DNA of 64,000 nucleotides from Aurantiochytrium sp. KH105 (GCA_003116975.1 BGKB01000022.1:62001-126000), one strand, 5' to 3'. Shown: positions 28,516 through 39,285, counted from the stretch's first letter. Notes: generated by a model from the sequence alone, not told the origin. Program-made: numbers and translations.

Positions 28516-30447
28516 ATGCATCCCATGAACTTTGGAGCAGGGCAACAACCACCAGCTGGCGCGCTTGGCATGCCTTCCTCAATGCCTTCAACATCTTTTG
28601 GGGGCTGGCTCGGGGGCGCCATCTCACCCTCGGTCGCCGGCTCGAGCCATAATTCTGGTTCCGGCTCAACCATCACCAACAACCACAATCCTTCTCCCGA
28701 CCACGAACACACGAATCACGACAGCAATCACAACAACAACAACAACAACAACAACATGGTTCACATGTTTTCGTCGCCGTCTGCAAATTTTCTGTCTTCA
28801 GCCCTTGTAAATCGGCAGAACCAGGGCTCTGGACCAGCACAGCAGGACGCCCAACGCCAGCAACAACAGACTGTTGCGCACGACGGGTCTGGGTATCAAT
28901 TCCCCCAGCAGCAGCAACAACAGCAACAGCAACAGCAACACCACCAGCGACAACTGGAAGGCGGTGATGCATCACAAACTTCGTCATCGCTCCCCTTCTT
29001 TATGAATCTCGCAAGTGGCAATTCGTCACAAATGAATGGCGCACGATCAGCAAACTCGAGCCAGACTGGCAATTCTTCTGCAAGCGATAGCAGCGGGTCC
29101 GGATCTGGCTCTGCATCGACACCAAGCATGGTGGGTCCAGGGACAGGCCGCTTCGTGGACGCAACCGGGAACAATCAATCGAACAGTAACGACTCAGCAT
29201 TAGGATCTACAAACACCAGTACACCCCCTGCGGCAAATGGGTCTTCTGTGTCGGGCAACGATGGCGCTTCCGGAGTCTCCTTCAACAGCAATCCCACCAC
29301 CTCCAAACACTCGAGCAACGCCAGCTTCTCGGGAACGCCGTTTGGTCAATTCACTCCCGGGCAATTCGCCCCGCAAGGCCAGCCTCACGGTTTCCCTGTC
29401 CAGCAGGGGTACCCGCAACCGCCCAAGGGGACCATGATTGCTGGGTCTTATTATGGACAGCCAGTCTTTCTCATGATGCCTCCTGACGGGATGCAGCAAC
29501 AGCAGCAGCAGAATTCACAGGCCCAAATGCCAACGATGCAGCAATGGCCTTCTGGTATGCACTTCATGCCTCAGGGTCAGATGCCCATCGGACAGTATCC
29601 GATGCAGTACCCACCGCATCCATCATCTGTGCCCTTCATGAGCATGCCTCCTCAAGGCGTTTTCGGATACCCCGGTGCTTCGCAAACCCCGATCGCGGTG
29701 CAAAAGCGCAGGCGTAAGCGCCGCAAGTCAAACCGCTGCAGTAGCAAGTACCGCGGCGTATCCTGGCACAAACGGGACCATCGCTGGGTGGCCCGTGCCT
29801 GGGTCAATGGCAAGACCGAAAACCTTGGTACCTTCGTCTCCGAAAAGCACGCCGCGCTCATGGTCGACTCAAAGCTCATCGAGGCCTACGGCCCCACAGC
29901 AGAAGCTTTGCTCAACTTTCCAGATCCCAAGGAACGCGAGGAAGTTGCACGTGAGATTGAAAAGGAAATTCGCCTCGAACTTACTCGCGAACGTGAGCGT
30001 GGTCGCCGAAGATCCCCGAGCCCCGCTTCCTCTTCGCGCGACAGTGACTCTCGCCATAAATCTAGCAAAGACCACGCAAGCTTTAGCGGCGAGTCCGGGT
30101 CCTCGAGCAAGGAGGGTCGTGACTCCTCCGAGTCAGATGAGAAGAACATGCAGTCGTCCGGAGGAGAGTCCGGGACATCTGGAAATGGCTTCACGGGATC
30201 TACAATCAGTACTGAGGGCGGCTCGGACGGTGATTCACGCGGATCTCGATCAAGGTCTTCTGGCGACCGCGACAAAGGTCGGCATCACCATAAACACGCC
30301 AAGTCCAAACGCAATGAGTTCGACGATACTGGCTCGGACGATGTCGAGGTGTCCGTTCCGTCGGCTCCCGTCAAGAAACGAGTCAAGACCGCGCGCGAAC
30401 AGCAATCGCATAAACGGGACAAGGAGTCTCGCCACGCTCAGGCGTAA
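28516..30447 (+). CDS. AP2-domain transcription factor with poly-Gln and poly-Asn tracts
   Basis: 643 residues from the ATG at 28516; the codon two before it is TTG and the frame is closed by a TGA at 28465. Residues 1-395 are Gln/Asn/Ser/Gly/Pro/Met low complexity with runs of Asn (AAC repeats) and Gln (CAG/CAA). One AP2 domain lies at about 410-470: KYRGVSWHKRDHRWVARAW, then TENLGTFVSEKHAALMVDS, the YRG and WVAR elements that contact DNA in plant and apicomplexan AP2 proteins. A basic patch (KRRRKRRKS) just before it may be a nuclear signal. The tail is Ser/Arg/Asp rich. Role: sequence-specific transcription regulator with an activation-type N-terminus (inference). Target genes unknown. Confidence 0.87.
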   Translation: MHPMNFGAGQQPPAGALGMPSSMPSTSFGGWLGGAISPSVAGSSHNSGSGSTITNNHNPSPDHEHTNHDSNHNNNNNNNNMVHMFSSPSANFLSSALVNRQNQGSGPAQQDAQRQQQQTVAHDGSGYQFPQQQQQQQQQQQHHQRQLEGGDASQTSSSLPFFMNLASGNSSQMNGARSANSSQTGNSSASDSSGSGSGSASTPSMVGPGTGRFVDATGNNQSNSNDSALGSTNTSTPPAANGSSVSGNDGASGVSFNSNPTTSKHSSNASFSGTPFGQFTPGQFAPQGQPHGFPVQQGYPQPPKGTMIAGSYYGQPVFLMMPPDGMQQQQQQNSQAQMPTMQQWPSGMHFMPQGQMPIGQYPMQYPPHPSSVPFMSMPPQGVFGYPGASQTPIAVQKRRRKRRKSNRCSSKYRGVSWHKRDHRWVARAWVNGKTENLGTFVSEKHAALMVDSKLIEAYGPTAEALLNFPDPKEREEVAREIEKEIRLELTRERERGRRRSPSPASSSRDSDSRHKSSKDHASFSGESGSSSKEGRDSSESDEKNMQSSGGESGTSGNGFTGSTISTEGGSDGDSRGSRSRSSGDRDKGRHHHKHAKSKRNEFDDTGSDDVEVSVPSAPVKKRVKTAREQQSHKRDKESRHAQA

Positions 30448-30795
30448 AAACGCGCGCGTTCATTCGCTTGCTTGTTTGCTTGCTCTCGCAAGTAGCGTTG
30501 TGCGTTCTCTATCTAGACCTTTGCGCATTGGTACCTTCGTGTCCCAAACCAATCTCACCGCCGTGCTACGCTCGTGTACCCTACGTCTGAGTTGTGCTTC
30601 TTTTCTCTTTTTTCTTCTTCTTCTCTTCTTTGTTCTTCCGCAGCCTTGTGCCGCACGGTGCATCGCGACCTCACGCGTTGCTGAAAGCCCCTGACCCCTT
30701 TGAATTTTTGCCTTTCAATACATTTTTGACATTCACATTTTATCTCATCATTAAACTTTTGCTCATCGATGTGGGTGGTCCTAGACTTCACAATC
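30448..30795. other. Convergent intergenic region
   Basis: 348 bp between the AP2 and pecanex stop codons, with a TTC/CTT-rich run around 30597-30640 and an AT-rich middle. No gene seen; 3' UTRs expected. Confidence 0.5.
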
Positions 30796-33700
30796 TTACA
30801 ACCTTGGAATTAGGACGGGCCCACTGCAAAAGACGGGATAACCCAAAGGTGGCTCGGCGCCCTGAATGATCAGGTTACGCAAAAACGTCGGATGGGCTTG
30901 AATCGAGTAACGTTCATCGTCGTCGTTCGCGAAAAAGACCAGCTCCATCGTCAACGCGGCCCAAATCCCACGCACGACCGACGACTGCACCAAGCATAAT
31001 GAAGCGCTTTCTTGCTGCAGCGATAACTGTAAGAGCTGCAGACCACTTCCAAATTCGTGCTCCTTGCGCTCTGCAAGTGATAGCAGATGCAAGCACTCGC
31101 GCTGTATTGCTTTTTCCCAGTTGGAGTCGTTCTCAGGCCCAATGAACCATTCGTGAGCATAGGATTCCAGCGCCGTAGCACAAGCTTTGAAATCAAGGAG
31201 TGATGGATCTGGGTCGCCCAATAATAGCGCATCCAGGGCGAGCTTAACGGCTGTCCGAAACGTTGAAGAGAGCGCGCTGTCCCCTTTGAACTTTTCAAGG
31301 ACATACTGAGCGCTGAGTAGGCGCGCTTCGCAACCAAGAATGTTTCGAGCTTGCTTCAGGACCTCCACAACTCTGCTCGGGTCCTCGTCGCGTAGCTCGC
31401 ATTCTTCCTTCTCTCCATAATGAGGATCCTGGTCGTAGGTGCTCGAGCTTCTGATGCGGTTCGGGGCGTTGTCAGGAATACGCATACATCTTGTCGACGA
31501 GTCTTTTGCATGCAGGTCTCCTGTCGTATTTTCGTGCGCTGGACCAGAGAGAAACGTCGAGATCTCAGGTCTGGAGTGCAAAGCATAATTGTGCGCTTCG
31601 TGCAGAGTCGTGGGTGATTTTGTGCTTTCAATCGTCTCGACCGCAAGCGGGGGAGGTGGAAGTGGCGAACCTTGGGACCATATTGGCGAATTCAATATTT
31701 CTTCCGGCGAAGAAAGGACCACAGGCGACTGCGGGCACGCGATCGGAACATCGCAGGGTCTTTCTGGTGAAGGCAAGGGCATGGCTGTCGTTCGTGGACT
31801 CGCTTGCTGTGAGCATTTGTCAATTTGACTACTTTCTGAACGTCGCAAAGCTTTTTCCTTTTCTCGAGGTTGAATGCTCGCTGAAACAAAAGGCGTCTTC
31901 GACCCGAATGCAGAGCCCACTTCCTTCGTACTCGTCTTCTCGATCTCCGGCAGCAGACCTGTCCGATTTACGTGTGATGCATCAGGAGATGAAGGCCAGA
32001 CAGCAGATTGATGCGGGCTCTCGGGTGACACCTGATGTTCGCGAGAATGCGACTGGAGGTGAACTCCAAGTTCCGCAGCTAGTGCATCCTTTGCAAGCCA
32101 AGCCCCCGATTCATCATCATTGTAGTCGCTCGCATAATCCTCACTACTTAGCTCGGCATCATCGAGCTCATCCAAAAGCACATCAATGTCAAAATCATCT
32201 CCAAGAGGCCCAATTGGCCCCATCGGCCCTTGATGAAAGTCGTTAGTGTCCCAGTTCCGCTTGTGCTCGGAAAGTGGGGACGCAGCAGCTGATATACGAT
32301 TGTCACAAAGAAAAGCGACCCATGATTCGAGCTGGTCCATAGAGTCGTTCCCGAGATGAGCAGAAAACGATGTCTCAGATACAATAAGCTCGTACACTTT
32401 TTGCTGGAACTCTTTGCCCTCGTGTACAAGCTTCCATGCAAGCACATATCCAATACAACGATGCAGTAGATGCGCCATGTCCGGACTTCCCATAACACCC
32501 ACGAGGCCAACTTGCGCATGCGAGTACGTCTGCACGTCTAGTTTACACATTGGGTACACAATGAGACCACCTCGATTTCGCTCAATTAGCGCATCGAGAT
32601 GATTTGCTTCGACGTTGTGACAACTCGTAGGTTCCTGCATCTCGAGACCTTTGACGTGAGCAATGCTGTAGCCTGCCTCGTGCTCGAGAATCTGAATCCA
32701 GGCAATCATCTTTTCGAAGCGAACGAGAAAGATAGTGGAACCAAAACGAGACGCAGAGTGAAGGGCTGCAGGCTCTTTGACCAACGAGTCAAGCAGACGC
32801 GGAAGCATTTGCTGGTAATAACCAGCTTCGGGACTCAATCCGCGCGTCGGCAGACAATTGGCCCAGAGGCGCCGTGGACGTGGAAATCCCGCCACAAAAA
32901 CCCCGGCGCCTGCGACGGGAACAAAAGGACTTCCAAAGACTGCCGCCAAGACTGCCATGGCTGGATTCCAGACTGGTGCTGCAATGATGCAAAGCGCACG
33001 AGCGCCTTTGGGTAGCCGGAGCTTTGGCTCGCGAAGAGCAGCCCACGTGTGCACACTCATAAAGCAAAGGTTTCCAAGCGCCTCACGGGCAACGAAGAGC
33101 AGCCAACCCACCGCAGCAGCGCGAATGCTCAGGGTGTATGAGAGAAAGACGAAGCGCCACGGTCCTTGTACAGAATTCAAGAGGCCTTCGGCGCTGATCG
33201 CCAACAGAACCTCTACGCTGGCCGTTTTGGGGGAGGTTGAAGCCACACGCACGTTGCGCAACGTCAGCACGCCCAGCGAGCAGAGCTCGAGGGCAGACAA
33301 ATCTGGCACGGATTGCCTGAACATGCCTATAGAAAGCAGGTATACGTTTGCCATGCTAAAGGCAACGTCCTGTCGGGCCTTCCAGGCACGTGGAAGAAGA
33401 AAGGGCAGCAACGAAAATGTGGTTTGTAATGCAAAGATGCCCCCAGCGATGCAAATTGAGATCTTCCAAGAAATGCGTGGAGAGAAGGCGCCAAACCCTG
33501 CAGCACCACACATGGCAAAGGGAAAGAGGAAACGTCGTGACAAGGCCATACGGGGAGAGAAGGATGTCTTATCAGCGCTGCGCATCCTCGCATTCTGTAA
33601 AACACCTTGACTCAGCATCGCCCCAAGCCATGCTGCAGCGATATTTCCTCCAATGGCTCCAAGGCCATAGAAAGACGCAATCGAAAGACACGAAGTCACG

Positions 33701-34689
33701 AGACTGATTGTAAAGTTGGCGATAACTCTCGTTGATGAGCTTGCCGCACTTCCGCCAAAGACGTGCAGAGTCAACATCTCGAGACTCCATTCTACGAGTG
33801 CTTGGGGGCATGGTATAAAGCCCAACATCCAGAGAACGGGTAGAATGGCGATCACACCGGGCTTCATGCGCAGACCGCAACATACGCATGCTAGAACTAC
33901 ATGACTTGCCCGCATTGCAAAGTCTGTAACTTGAGAATGAGGGAGCCATTGTGCAAGCTCCACGGGGTGACGCACGGCCACGCAATACAGGGCCATACCA
34001 AACGAGGTCCAGCTCAACACTTGCACAAAGCTCGAGAGAGGGTCAGATGCACTCCACGCCAAATCTTCGCGGGCGACACTGAATATAAACACAAAAGAGA
34101 GAAATGCACCTACGCTGAGGCGCCGCGCAACATCTCTACAACCACCAGCATCGAGGGTTGTTGGCGCACATGAGAAGCGAATCGCCGCACGGCATCTGTT
34201 TTCTCTCGCGTTGCTGATCGTTGGCGACACGGGTCGTTCGTGGTCGAGGAACTTTTGCGTCTGACGCGGCTCCGAGGAGGGCGGCAAGATGGCGACTCTG
34301 GCTCCTGATCGCTTGGTACGCGACCGAGAATGGGGCCGCCCCGAGCTCGCTGTTGCTTTGTTCGTTGCCTCCTTCCATCCAAGAGCAAAACTACCGAGCC
34401 GAAGCGCAACGACACCAGCAGATGTGAACAGCGCTGCAACGCAAGCTCGATACAGCGGTGAAAACGATTGGTTTTGCATGTACAGAGTCAGGTTGCCGAT
34501 GGGCAAAATTGCCCAGAGCACGAGCTGCAACAAAATGCACTCTGGCGGCGCCAGGACGACGCCTTCGATCGCTGCAGGAGTAAAAAACTTTAGCCCGCCA
34601 AGGGCACACTCAAGTAGTCTACATCGCGCTAGACCCCACTTGTGCGCGCCCAGGACAGGCGCGACATCTCTCCGATGTGGTCGTGGCAT
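30796..34689 (-). CDS. Pecanex-family multipass membrane protein
   Basis: 1297 residues from the ATG at 34689 (the frame extends 11 codons upstream with only GTG). Residues ~1-600 contain about ten hydrophobic segments, beginning GGLKFFTPAAIEGVVLAPP and VLWAILPIGNLTLYM. The Pecanex_C region starts near residue 600: GFPRPRRLWANCLP, then AGYYQQMLPRLLDSL, FLVRFEKMIAWIQILE and YSIAHVKGLEMQEPTSCH. The remaining C-terminal third is Ser/Pro-rich linker plus a final helical region (VLEKFKGDSALSSTFRTAV). Animal Pecanex is an ER membrane protein linked to Notch signalling and ER homeostasis; its biochemical activity is unresolved. The gene is smaller than animal homologues (~2300). Confidence 0.82.
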   Translation of the reverse strand: MPRPHRRDVAPVLGAHKWGLARCRLLECALGGLKFFTPAAIEGVVLAPPECILLQLVLWAILPIGNLTLYMQNQSFSPLYRACVAALFTSAGVVALRLGSFALGWKEATNKATASSGRPHSRSRTKRSGARVAILPPSSEPRQTQKFLDHERPVSPTISNARENRCRAAIRFSCAPTTLDAGGCRDVARRLSVGAFLSFVFIFSVAREDLAWSASDPLSSFVQVLSWTSFGMALYCVAVRHPVELAQWLPHSQVTDFAMRASHVVLACVCCGLRMKPGVIAILPVLWMLGFIPCPQALVEWSLEMLTLHVFGGSAASSSTRVIANFTISLVTSCLSIASFYGLGAIGGNIAAAWLGAMLSQGVLQNARMRSADKTSFSPRMALSRRFLFPFAMCGAAGFGAFSPRISWKISICIAGGIFALQTTFSLLPFLLPRAWKARQDVAFSMANVYLLSIGMFRQSVPDLSALELCSLGVLTLRNVRVASTSPKTASVEVLLAISAEGLLNSVQGPWRFVFLSYTLSIRAAAVGWLLFVAREALGNLCFMSVHTWAALREPKLRLPKGARALCIIAAPVWNPAMAVLAAVFGSPFVPVAGAGVFVAGFPRPRRLWANCLPTRGLSPEAGYYQQMLPRLLDSLVKEPAALHSASRFGSTIFLVRFEKMIAWIQILEHEAGYSIAHVKGLEMQEPTSCHNVEANHLDALIERNRGGLIVYPMCKLDVQTYSHAQVGLVGVMGSPDMAHLLHRCIGYVLAWKLVHEGKEFQQKVYELIVSETSFSAHLGNDSMDQLESWVAFLCDNRISAAASPLSEHKRNWDTNDFHQGPMGPIGPLGDDFDIDVLLDELDDAELSSEDYASDYNDDESGAWLAKDALAAELGVHLQSHSREHQVSPESPHQSAVWPSSPDASHVNRTGLLPEIEKTSTKEVGSAFGSKTPFVSASIQPREKEKALRRSESSQIDKCSQQASPRTTAMPLPSPERPCDVPIACPQSPVVLSSPEEILNSPIWSQGSPLPPPPLAVETIESTKSPTTLHEAHNYALHSRPEISTFLSGPAHENTTGDLHAKDSSTRCMRIPDNAPNRIRSSSTYDQDPHYGEKEECELRDEDPSRVVEVLKQARNILGCEARLLSAQYVLEKFKGDSALSSTFRTAVKLALDALLLGDPDPSLLDFKACATALESYAHEWFIGPENDSNWEKAIQRECLHLLSLAERKEHEFGSGLQLLQLSLQQESASLCLVQSSVVRGIWAALTMELVFFANDDDERYSIQAHPTFLRNLIIQGAEPPLGYPVFCSGPVLIPRL

Positions 34690-35694
34690 GCGCTCGTCTT
34701 GTGATGCTGCTATCTCGAGCACATCAGTTGCAGAGTCTCTCTCCGCAAGGCGTTGCGGCCAAGCTGCGCGCGCAGGCGCTTTGGGACCTCCGTCTCGGTC
34801 TGCTTTCGCCTCGCTGCCGGCAGCGCGCTCCTTGCGCGTCAGCGCTCTCAGCCTGTTTGCTTGCTTGCTCTTGCTTGGAGGCCTCCGCTCGAGGGACCGG
34901 CGCGGGGAGTCCCCGAAACCGCCCGCGAGCGCGAATATCCTTGCATGTCAAAGTCTGAATCTCGGTGTCGAAGTTGAAGAATCCGTACGAAAGATCCAGG
35001 ATCCGGGCGGTCTGTCCGCTCTGCGTACTAATGAGAGAGCTGAGCCTGACTGGGAGATCGTCGATCATTGTGAAGATCACTTGAGCGTAGGATTGCGCAC
35101 GCCACACTGCCTAGGAGCTGCCAGCTGGCCGTGCCGGTCGTGCTGGTCGGCAGAAAGCGGAGATTGCTGCGAATGACTGCAGCGCGGAGACCGCGAGGCC
35201 TCGAAGCCGCCGGGGTCGCCGACTTTGATATCGCAACGACGATGTGGCGGTCTTGCGATATCGCGACCTCGGTCTTGGGGAGGAGAGGAGAGCCTTGACA
35301 GTCAGGCAGTCAGTAGTGGAGCCGAGTCTAGCCCAGCTCGGCGGCTTGGTTGCTCGGCTGCTATGGCCACGCGCGTTGATAATGAAAGTCACGGTGTAGA
35401 TTTGCGCAATCTCGTCTCCCTGTCACACGCCACGCAGCGTCGAGAAAGAAGCCAAGGGGAAGATGGAGAAGACGAAAAGACGAAAAGGAGAACTGAAAAG
35501 GAAGGAACAAATCGAACAAAAGGGGAATGAAAAGCAAGGAGGGGAGAAGAAGCTCTCCGCGAAGCAGGTTGCAAACTTGCAAACTCCGAACGCAAGCGAG
35601 CAAGTAAGCAGGCAAGCAAGCGGGCGAGCGAGCGAGCGAGCGAGCGAGCGAGATCTTGTAGAGAGCGAAGGGCTGAAGCGGGCAGACGAAGAAC
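34690..35694. other. Divergent intergenic region with GAGC repeat
   Basis: 1.0 kb between pecanex (minus) and the oxidoreductase (plus). Direct repeats of GATATCGC occur near 35228-35265. A GAGC array lies at about 35622-35652, 43 bp before the oxidoreductase start. No gene seen. Confidence 0.5.
35622..35652. repeat. GAGC tetranucleotide array
   Basis: About seven tandem GAGC/GCGA units immediately upstream of the oxidoreductase start codon, in the presumed 5' UTR. Confidence 0.92.
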
Positions 35695-36929
35695 ATGCGC
35701 GCGGTCGTGTACACGGAGAAGGGCGGGCCCGAGGTCCTCAAGCTGCAGAATGACTTCCCGGCACCGACCCGCGCCAAAGGCGAGATCCTGGTCAAGGTGA
35801 TCTCGTCAGCGGTGAACCCCGTGGACTGGAAGCTGCGCAAGTCGTTCATCCCGTTCTTCCCGAACCCCAAGGTAGTCGGCTGCGATGTCTGCGGCGTCGT
35901 CGCCGAGGCTGACAGCGACTCGCGCTTCAACAAGGGCGATCGTGTGTTTTTCATGCTTCCTATTGTGGCCACGCAAGGCGGATGCGCTGAGTATGTCACG
36001 GTGCGCGAAGGTCATGCAGACTTTGCGCCCAGAAATCTTGACGACGACCAAGCTGCGGGACTCCCTCTCGTTGGTCAGACTGTTCTCCAAGGCTACGAGG
36101 CGGTTGGAATCACCGAAAAGCTTCGCGGACAGAACAAAAGCATTCTCAGTAAGTTGCCTCCGGTCCCGTCAAATTCTTCTTGACAGCTTCTTTCTCTCTG
36201 TTGTGTATGTATACGTGTGTGCGGAGCGCTGACCGAACGACGCTTCGATTTAACAAATCATTTTCAAAACGATGACAAAATGCAAAAATGAAATGCGAAC
36301 GAAATTGACGGGAATTTTACTCAGTTCACGCCGGCGCTGGTGGTGTCGGAAGCGTTGCCATTCAAGTGGCAAAGTACTATGGACTTTACGTGTATACCAC
36401 GTGTTCTGCGAGCAACTTTGACTTTGTCAAATCGATCGGCGCCGATCGCCCCATTGACTACAAGACCGAGGCTTTCGAAGAGGTTGCTGTCAATGTCGAC
36501 TACATTTTTGATCTCATGGGTGGCGACTACGAGCTTCGCGGCATGAAATGCATCAACCCTTCTGGCTATTACATTAATGTCATGAACTCGGGCTGGGCGA
36601 CGAAAATTGCCTCCGCGCTTGATATGCCAGATGGCGTCACTGGCGCGGAAAACACCCTGGGCAATCTCATTGGGTACGCCTATGCTGCCTACCGCAAGCT
36701 TGCCGCGCCTGTTACAGGCCCTTACTATTACTACAACGTGGTGCAGCCGCGCGCCGACTCGCTCAAGCTTCTTGCCAAGCTTGCAGATGAGGGCGCCGTC
36801 AAACCCATCACGGACTCGGTCTATTCGCTCGAGGATACTGCCGAAGCGCATCGCCGTATCGAGGGTGGCCACGCACGGGGCAAGGTCGTTATCCGCGTTG
36901 CGCAGTCGACGTCCTCTTCCTCGTTGTAG
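35695..36929 (+). CDS. Zinc-independent MDR-family NADPH:quinone oxidoreductase-like protein, two exons
   Basis: Join 35695-36148 and 36325-36929, 352 residues, phase-1 intron with GTAAGT donor and TTTTACTCAG acceptor. The join creates Ile from A+TT and rebuilds KSILIHAGAGGVGSVAIQVA, the Rossmann dinucleotide motif; the unspliced frame stops inside the intron. The N-terminal GroES-like domain has MRAVVYTEKGGPEVLKL, SSAVNPVDWKL and GCDVCGVV. The C-terminal domain has SIGADRPIDYKTE and ends GKVVIRVA. No structural zinc Cys cluster is visible, which fits the quinone oxidoreductase / RTN4IP1 branch of medium-chain dehydrogenases. Expected reaction: NADPH-dependent reduction of quinones or enones. 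No targeting peptide is obvious. Confidence 0.88.
36149..36324 (+). other. Intron of the oxidoreductase gene
   Basis: 176 nt, GTAAGT donor at 36149, CAG acceptor ending 36324, phase 1. Splicing restores the nucleotide-binding motif, and the intron contains an in-frame stop. Confidence 0.9.
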
Positions 36930-37053
36930 GATTGTCCGTTGTTAACCCGAATCTATCTCAGTTGCCGTACCATTGTCGAAATGGGATAAGATAACTTCCT
37001 TTCATTTGCCCTTTGTAGCACGAAGAAAGTCCAACTTGGACGAAGAGAATTGC

Positions 37054-37494
37054 TCAATCGACGTCTCGTTCGTTCTTTTCATCATCATCTTCCTCGTCAC
37101 TGTCTGCACTCCACACGTATGGGAGAATCCACCCGGTGAATCCACAAAAACAAAGAATGTTCTGGAGCGCGCGCACAGCAAGTGGTTCGTTGGGTACAGG
37201 CACTACACCAAGGCTTAAAAGAATAAGGCAAAATAAGACTCGCAAAGGTACACTTTCTGGTGTCTCTTCTCGTGCGGCACTTTTGTCGTTCCTTTTTGGC
37301 TTGCAATCCAATTTGCGTTGCAGGTCTTTTGCAATCCAGTCTCCTATGCTCATGTTCTCAAAGGGTGTGATTCCTCGTGCTCTGCATTCTTCGACATACT
37401 TGGCCTTGACCTCCTCAATCTCTTTGTGTAAAGCTTGAAGCTCTTGTTCTCGCGCATCTGCGCTGTCCGTCTTCCTTTCGCTTTCCACCCCCAT
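37054..37494 (-). CDS. Small membrane protein of unknown function
   Basis: 146 residues from the ATG at 37494. Residues 8-45 are a charged helix (probable coiled coil), then FENMSIGDWIAKDLQRKLDC. Two hydrophobic segments follow: VLFCLILLSLGVVPV and NILCFCGFTGWILPYVW. The C-terminal 20 residues are acidic (DSDEEDDDEKNE). I do not recognise the family. The ordered build (soluble helix, hairpin of two TMs, acidic tail) and a Met with clean flanks support a real gene. It converges on the oxidoreductase with a 124-bp gap. Confidence 0.6.
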   Translation of the reverse strand: MGVESERKTDSADAREQELQALHKEIEEVKAKYVEECRARGITPFENMSIGDWIAKDLQRKLDCKPKRNDKSAAREETPESVPLRVLFCLILLSLGVVPVPNEPLAVRALQNILCFCGFTGWILPYVWSADSDEEDDDEKNERDVD

Positions 37495-38067
37495 GCTTTT
37501 TTGCTAACTTTGGCGTAGCGCGTCGTCGCTCAAACGATTTATTTTGGTGGGGAGGGGTAGGGGCACTTCCCCACGAGCTGCGCGGCAAGGATTGTGTCGC
37601 TCGATTACTTTTGTTGGGCTGATTGCGCGCGCGCGCGCGTCTTGAACAAGCCCTTTTCCGCCATATAGATTTGCGAGTGACTTCGACTCAAAATTTGACC
37701 GTTAAAAGTATATTTTTTGGGGGACCCCTCACTTGGGAGCCTCGAACTCGGACTTCGAAACTCGGACTCGGGCTCTGACTTGGACTCGGACCACCGCAGC
37801 GCTAAAGCCTGTATCCTAGGGTAGTCACCACGGCTGGCTGGGTCTAGATAGTGGAACGCGAAAACAAGAGCTAGGCCATGGTGCTTGCCAATTTGGAATT
37901 TTACATCATCAAATCGAACCTTTTTACGGACGAATAAACTAAATGTAAATTATACAAAGTTGTATTCGAGCGTTGAGTTGACGAGTAGCATTCAGTTTCA
38001 TTGCAAATAGCAAAAGGTGGTGCCGTCCGCTGCGCTGGCGAAGGGAATCTGGTGAGCGCCCGTGAAG
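37495..38067. other. Divergent intergenic region
   Basis: 573 bp between the small membrane protein (minus) and the RNF32-like gene (plus). It includes a GC dinucleotide run (37627-37640) and repeated CTCGGACT-type units at 37741-37792. No gene seen. Confidence 0.5.
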
Positions 38068-39285
38068 ATGGATAATCGAGCGCGTACACAAAAGAATCAT
38101 CGGGACCGTACGCTTGCAACAGCGCGGGAGCAAGGCGGAGAGCGATCCCAACGTGCCGTCTTGCATGCAGCAGCATTGCAAGACCACTTTGCGAGAGCGC
38201 TCAAATTGGATGTGCAAATGCGACAGCTCAACAATGTCCGTCGAAAACCCAAAGCGCAGCAAACACCGCCAAACCCCAACCAGGAAACCGAAGTGTTTGA
38301 CCCATGGACGTGCGAAAGATGTACAGTGTATAATGCGTCAGGCCCCTCACACTGTGAAGCCTGCGGGAGCTCTCGCAAGGCGCAGCTTCGTGAAATCGCG
38401 CGCAGCGAGCGAGATCAAAGAACCCTTGCTCAACGCCTTGGCCTTCTCCAAGGGCCACCCGCAAAGCTTAGTAAATCGCAGTGGCGCGCCCTAGAGCAAG
38501 CTTCCGATGCACGCAAGGACTCCTACGAACCATGTGCCATTTGCCAAGAGGACTTTGGGACAGGCGATCAGCTTCTCTTGAGTTGTTCACACGTTTTCCA
38601 CAAATCTTGCCTCGAATCATTCGAGCGCTTCGTTCGAAGCAAGGAGCGTTGCTGTCCATTATGTCGTAAAGCAAATTATGAAAAGCGTTCGGTCAAACTT
38701 GGAATCAAAGCGCATCGACAGCGATCAGCAACCAGGATACAGACCGCCTTTCGGACCTACATTGCGCGTAAGCGATACCGCGCAAGTTTGTCTGCCTATT
38801 ATGCATCCGGAAATGGGACGGCTGCCGCACGGCACAAGTTCTTTGTTGGCAAGCTCAGCTCGGTTTCATGTAGGCTGGAGCGCGCAGTGACAGCACAAGA
38901 GGACTCGATTGACCGCCTTTTTGCCGAGCTGGAGTCTTCCGTGTCTGCTTCCCGTCGCATTCTTGGCGCTCCTGATCAAGATCTCCCAAAGACCATCACC
39001 CGAGAACAGTGGGCTATCATGTTACAACAATTGCTTCAGCGCGAGGGCAGTGAGTGTGAGTGTGCCATCTGCATGGGCACAATTTCGCTCGATAACGTAA
39101 ATATCTCATCGACGCCGGAAACAGAACTCAATGATGGTCGGGTTGCAGTTCTACTCAGCTGCTCGCACTGTTTCCACAAACAATGCGTCGAGGCCTTCGA
39201 AAGGTTCACCCTCGACAAGATCGCCTCTTGTCCTATGTGCCGGTCACATTATGCTGCAAAGTCAACGCTTTGCACGCCTTCCTGA
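38068..39285 (+). CDS. RNF32: RNF32-like double RING-H2 protein with RanBP2 zinc finger and IQ motif
   Basis: 405 residues from the ATG at 38068 (a GTG lies two codons upstream). Order of parts: a basic helical N-terminus; a RanBP2-type zinc finger at ~81-102 (WTCERCTVYN, HCEACG); RING-H2 number 1 at ~156-200 (CAICQEDFG, CSHVFHKSC, CPLCR); an IQ motif at ~222-238 (ATRIQTAFRTYIARKRY); RING-H2 number 2 at ~332-392 (CAICMGTIS, CSHCFHKQC, CPMCR). Two RING-H2 fingers separated by an IQ motif is the arrangement of vertebrate RNF32, a testis-enriched protein. RING domains imply E3 ubiquitin ligase activity and IQ implies calmodulin binding. The RanBP2 finger may bind ubiquitin. Its neighbours are ciliary/centrosomal genes. 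Confidence 0.83.
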   Translation: MDNRARTQKNHRDRTLATAREQGGERSQRAVLHAAALQDHFARALKLDVQMRQLNNVRRKPKAQQTPPNPNQETEVFDPWTCERCTVYNASGPSHCEACGSSRKAQLREIARSERDQRTLAQRLGLLQGPPAKLSKSQWRALEQASDARKDSYEPCAICQEDFGTGDQLLLSCSHVFHKSCLESFERFVRSKERCCPLCRKANYEKRSVKLGIKAHRQRSATRIQTAFRTYIARKRYRASLSAYYASGNGTAAARHKFFVGKLSSVSCRLERAVTAQEDSIDRLFAELESSVSASRRILGAPDQDLPKTITREQWAIMLQQLLQREGSECECAICMGTISLDNVNISSTPETELNDGRVAVLLSCSHCFHKQCVEAFERFTLDKIASCPMCRSHYAAKSTLCTPS

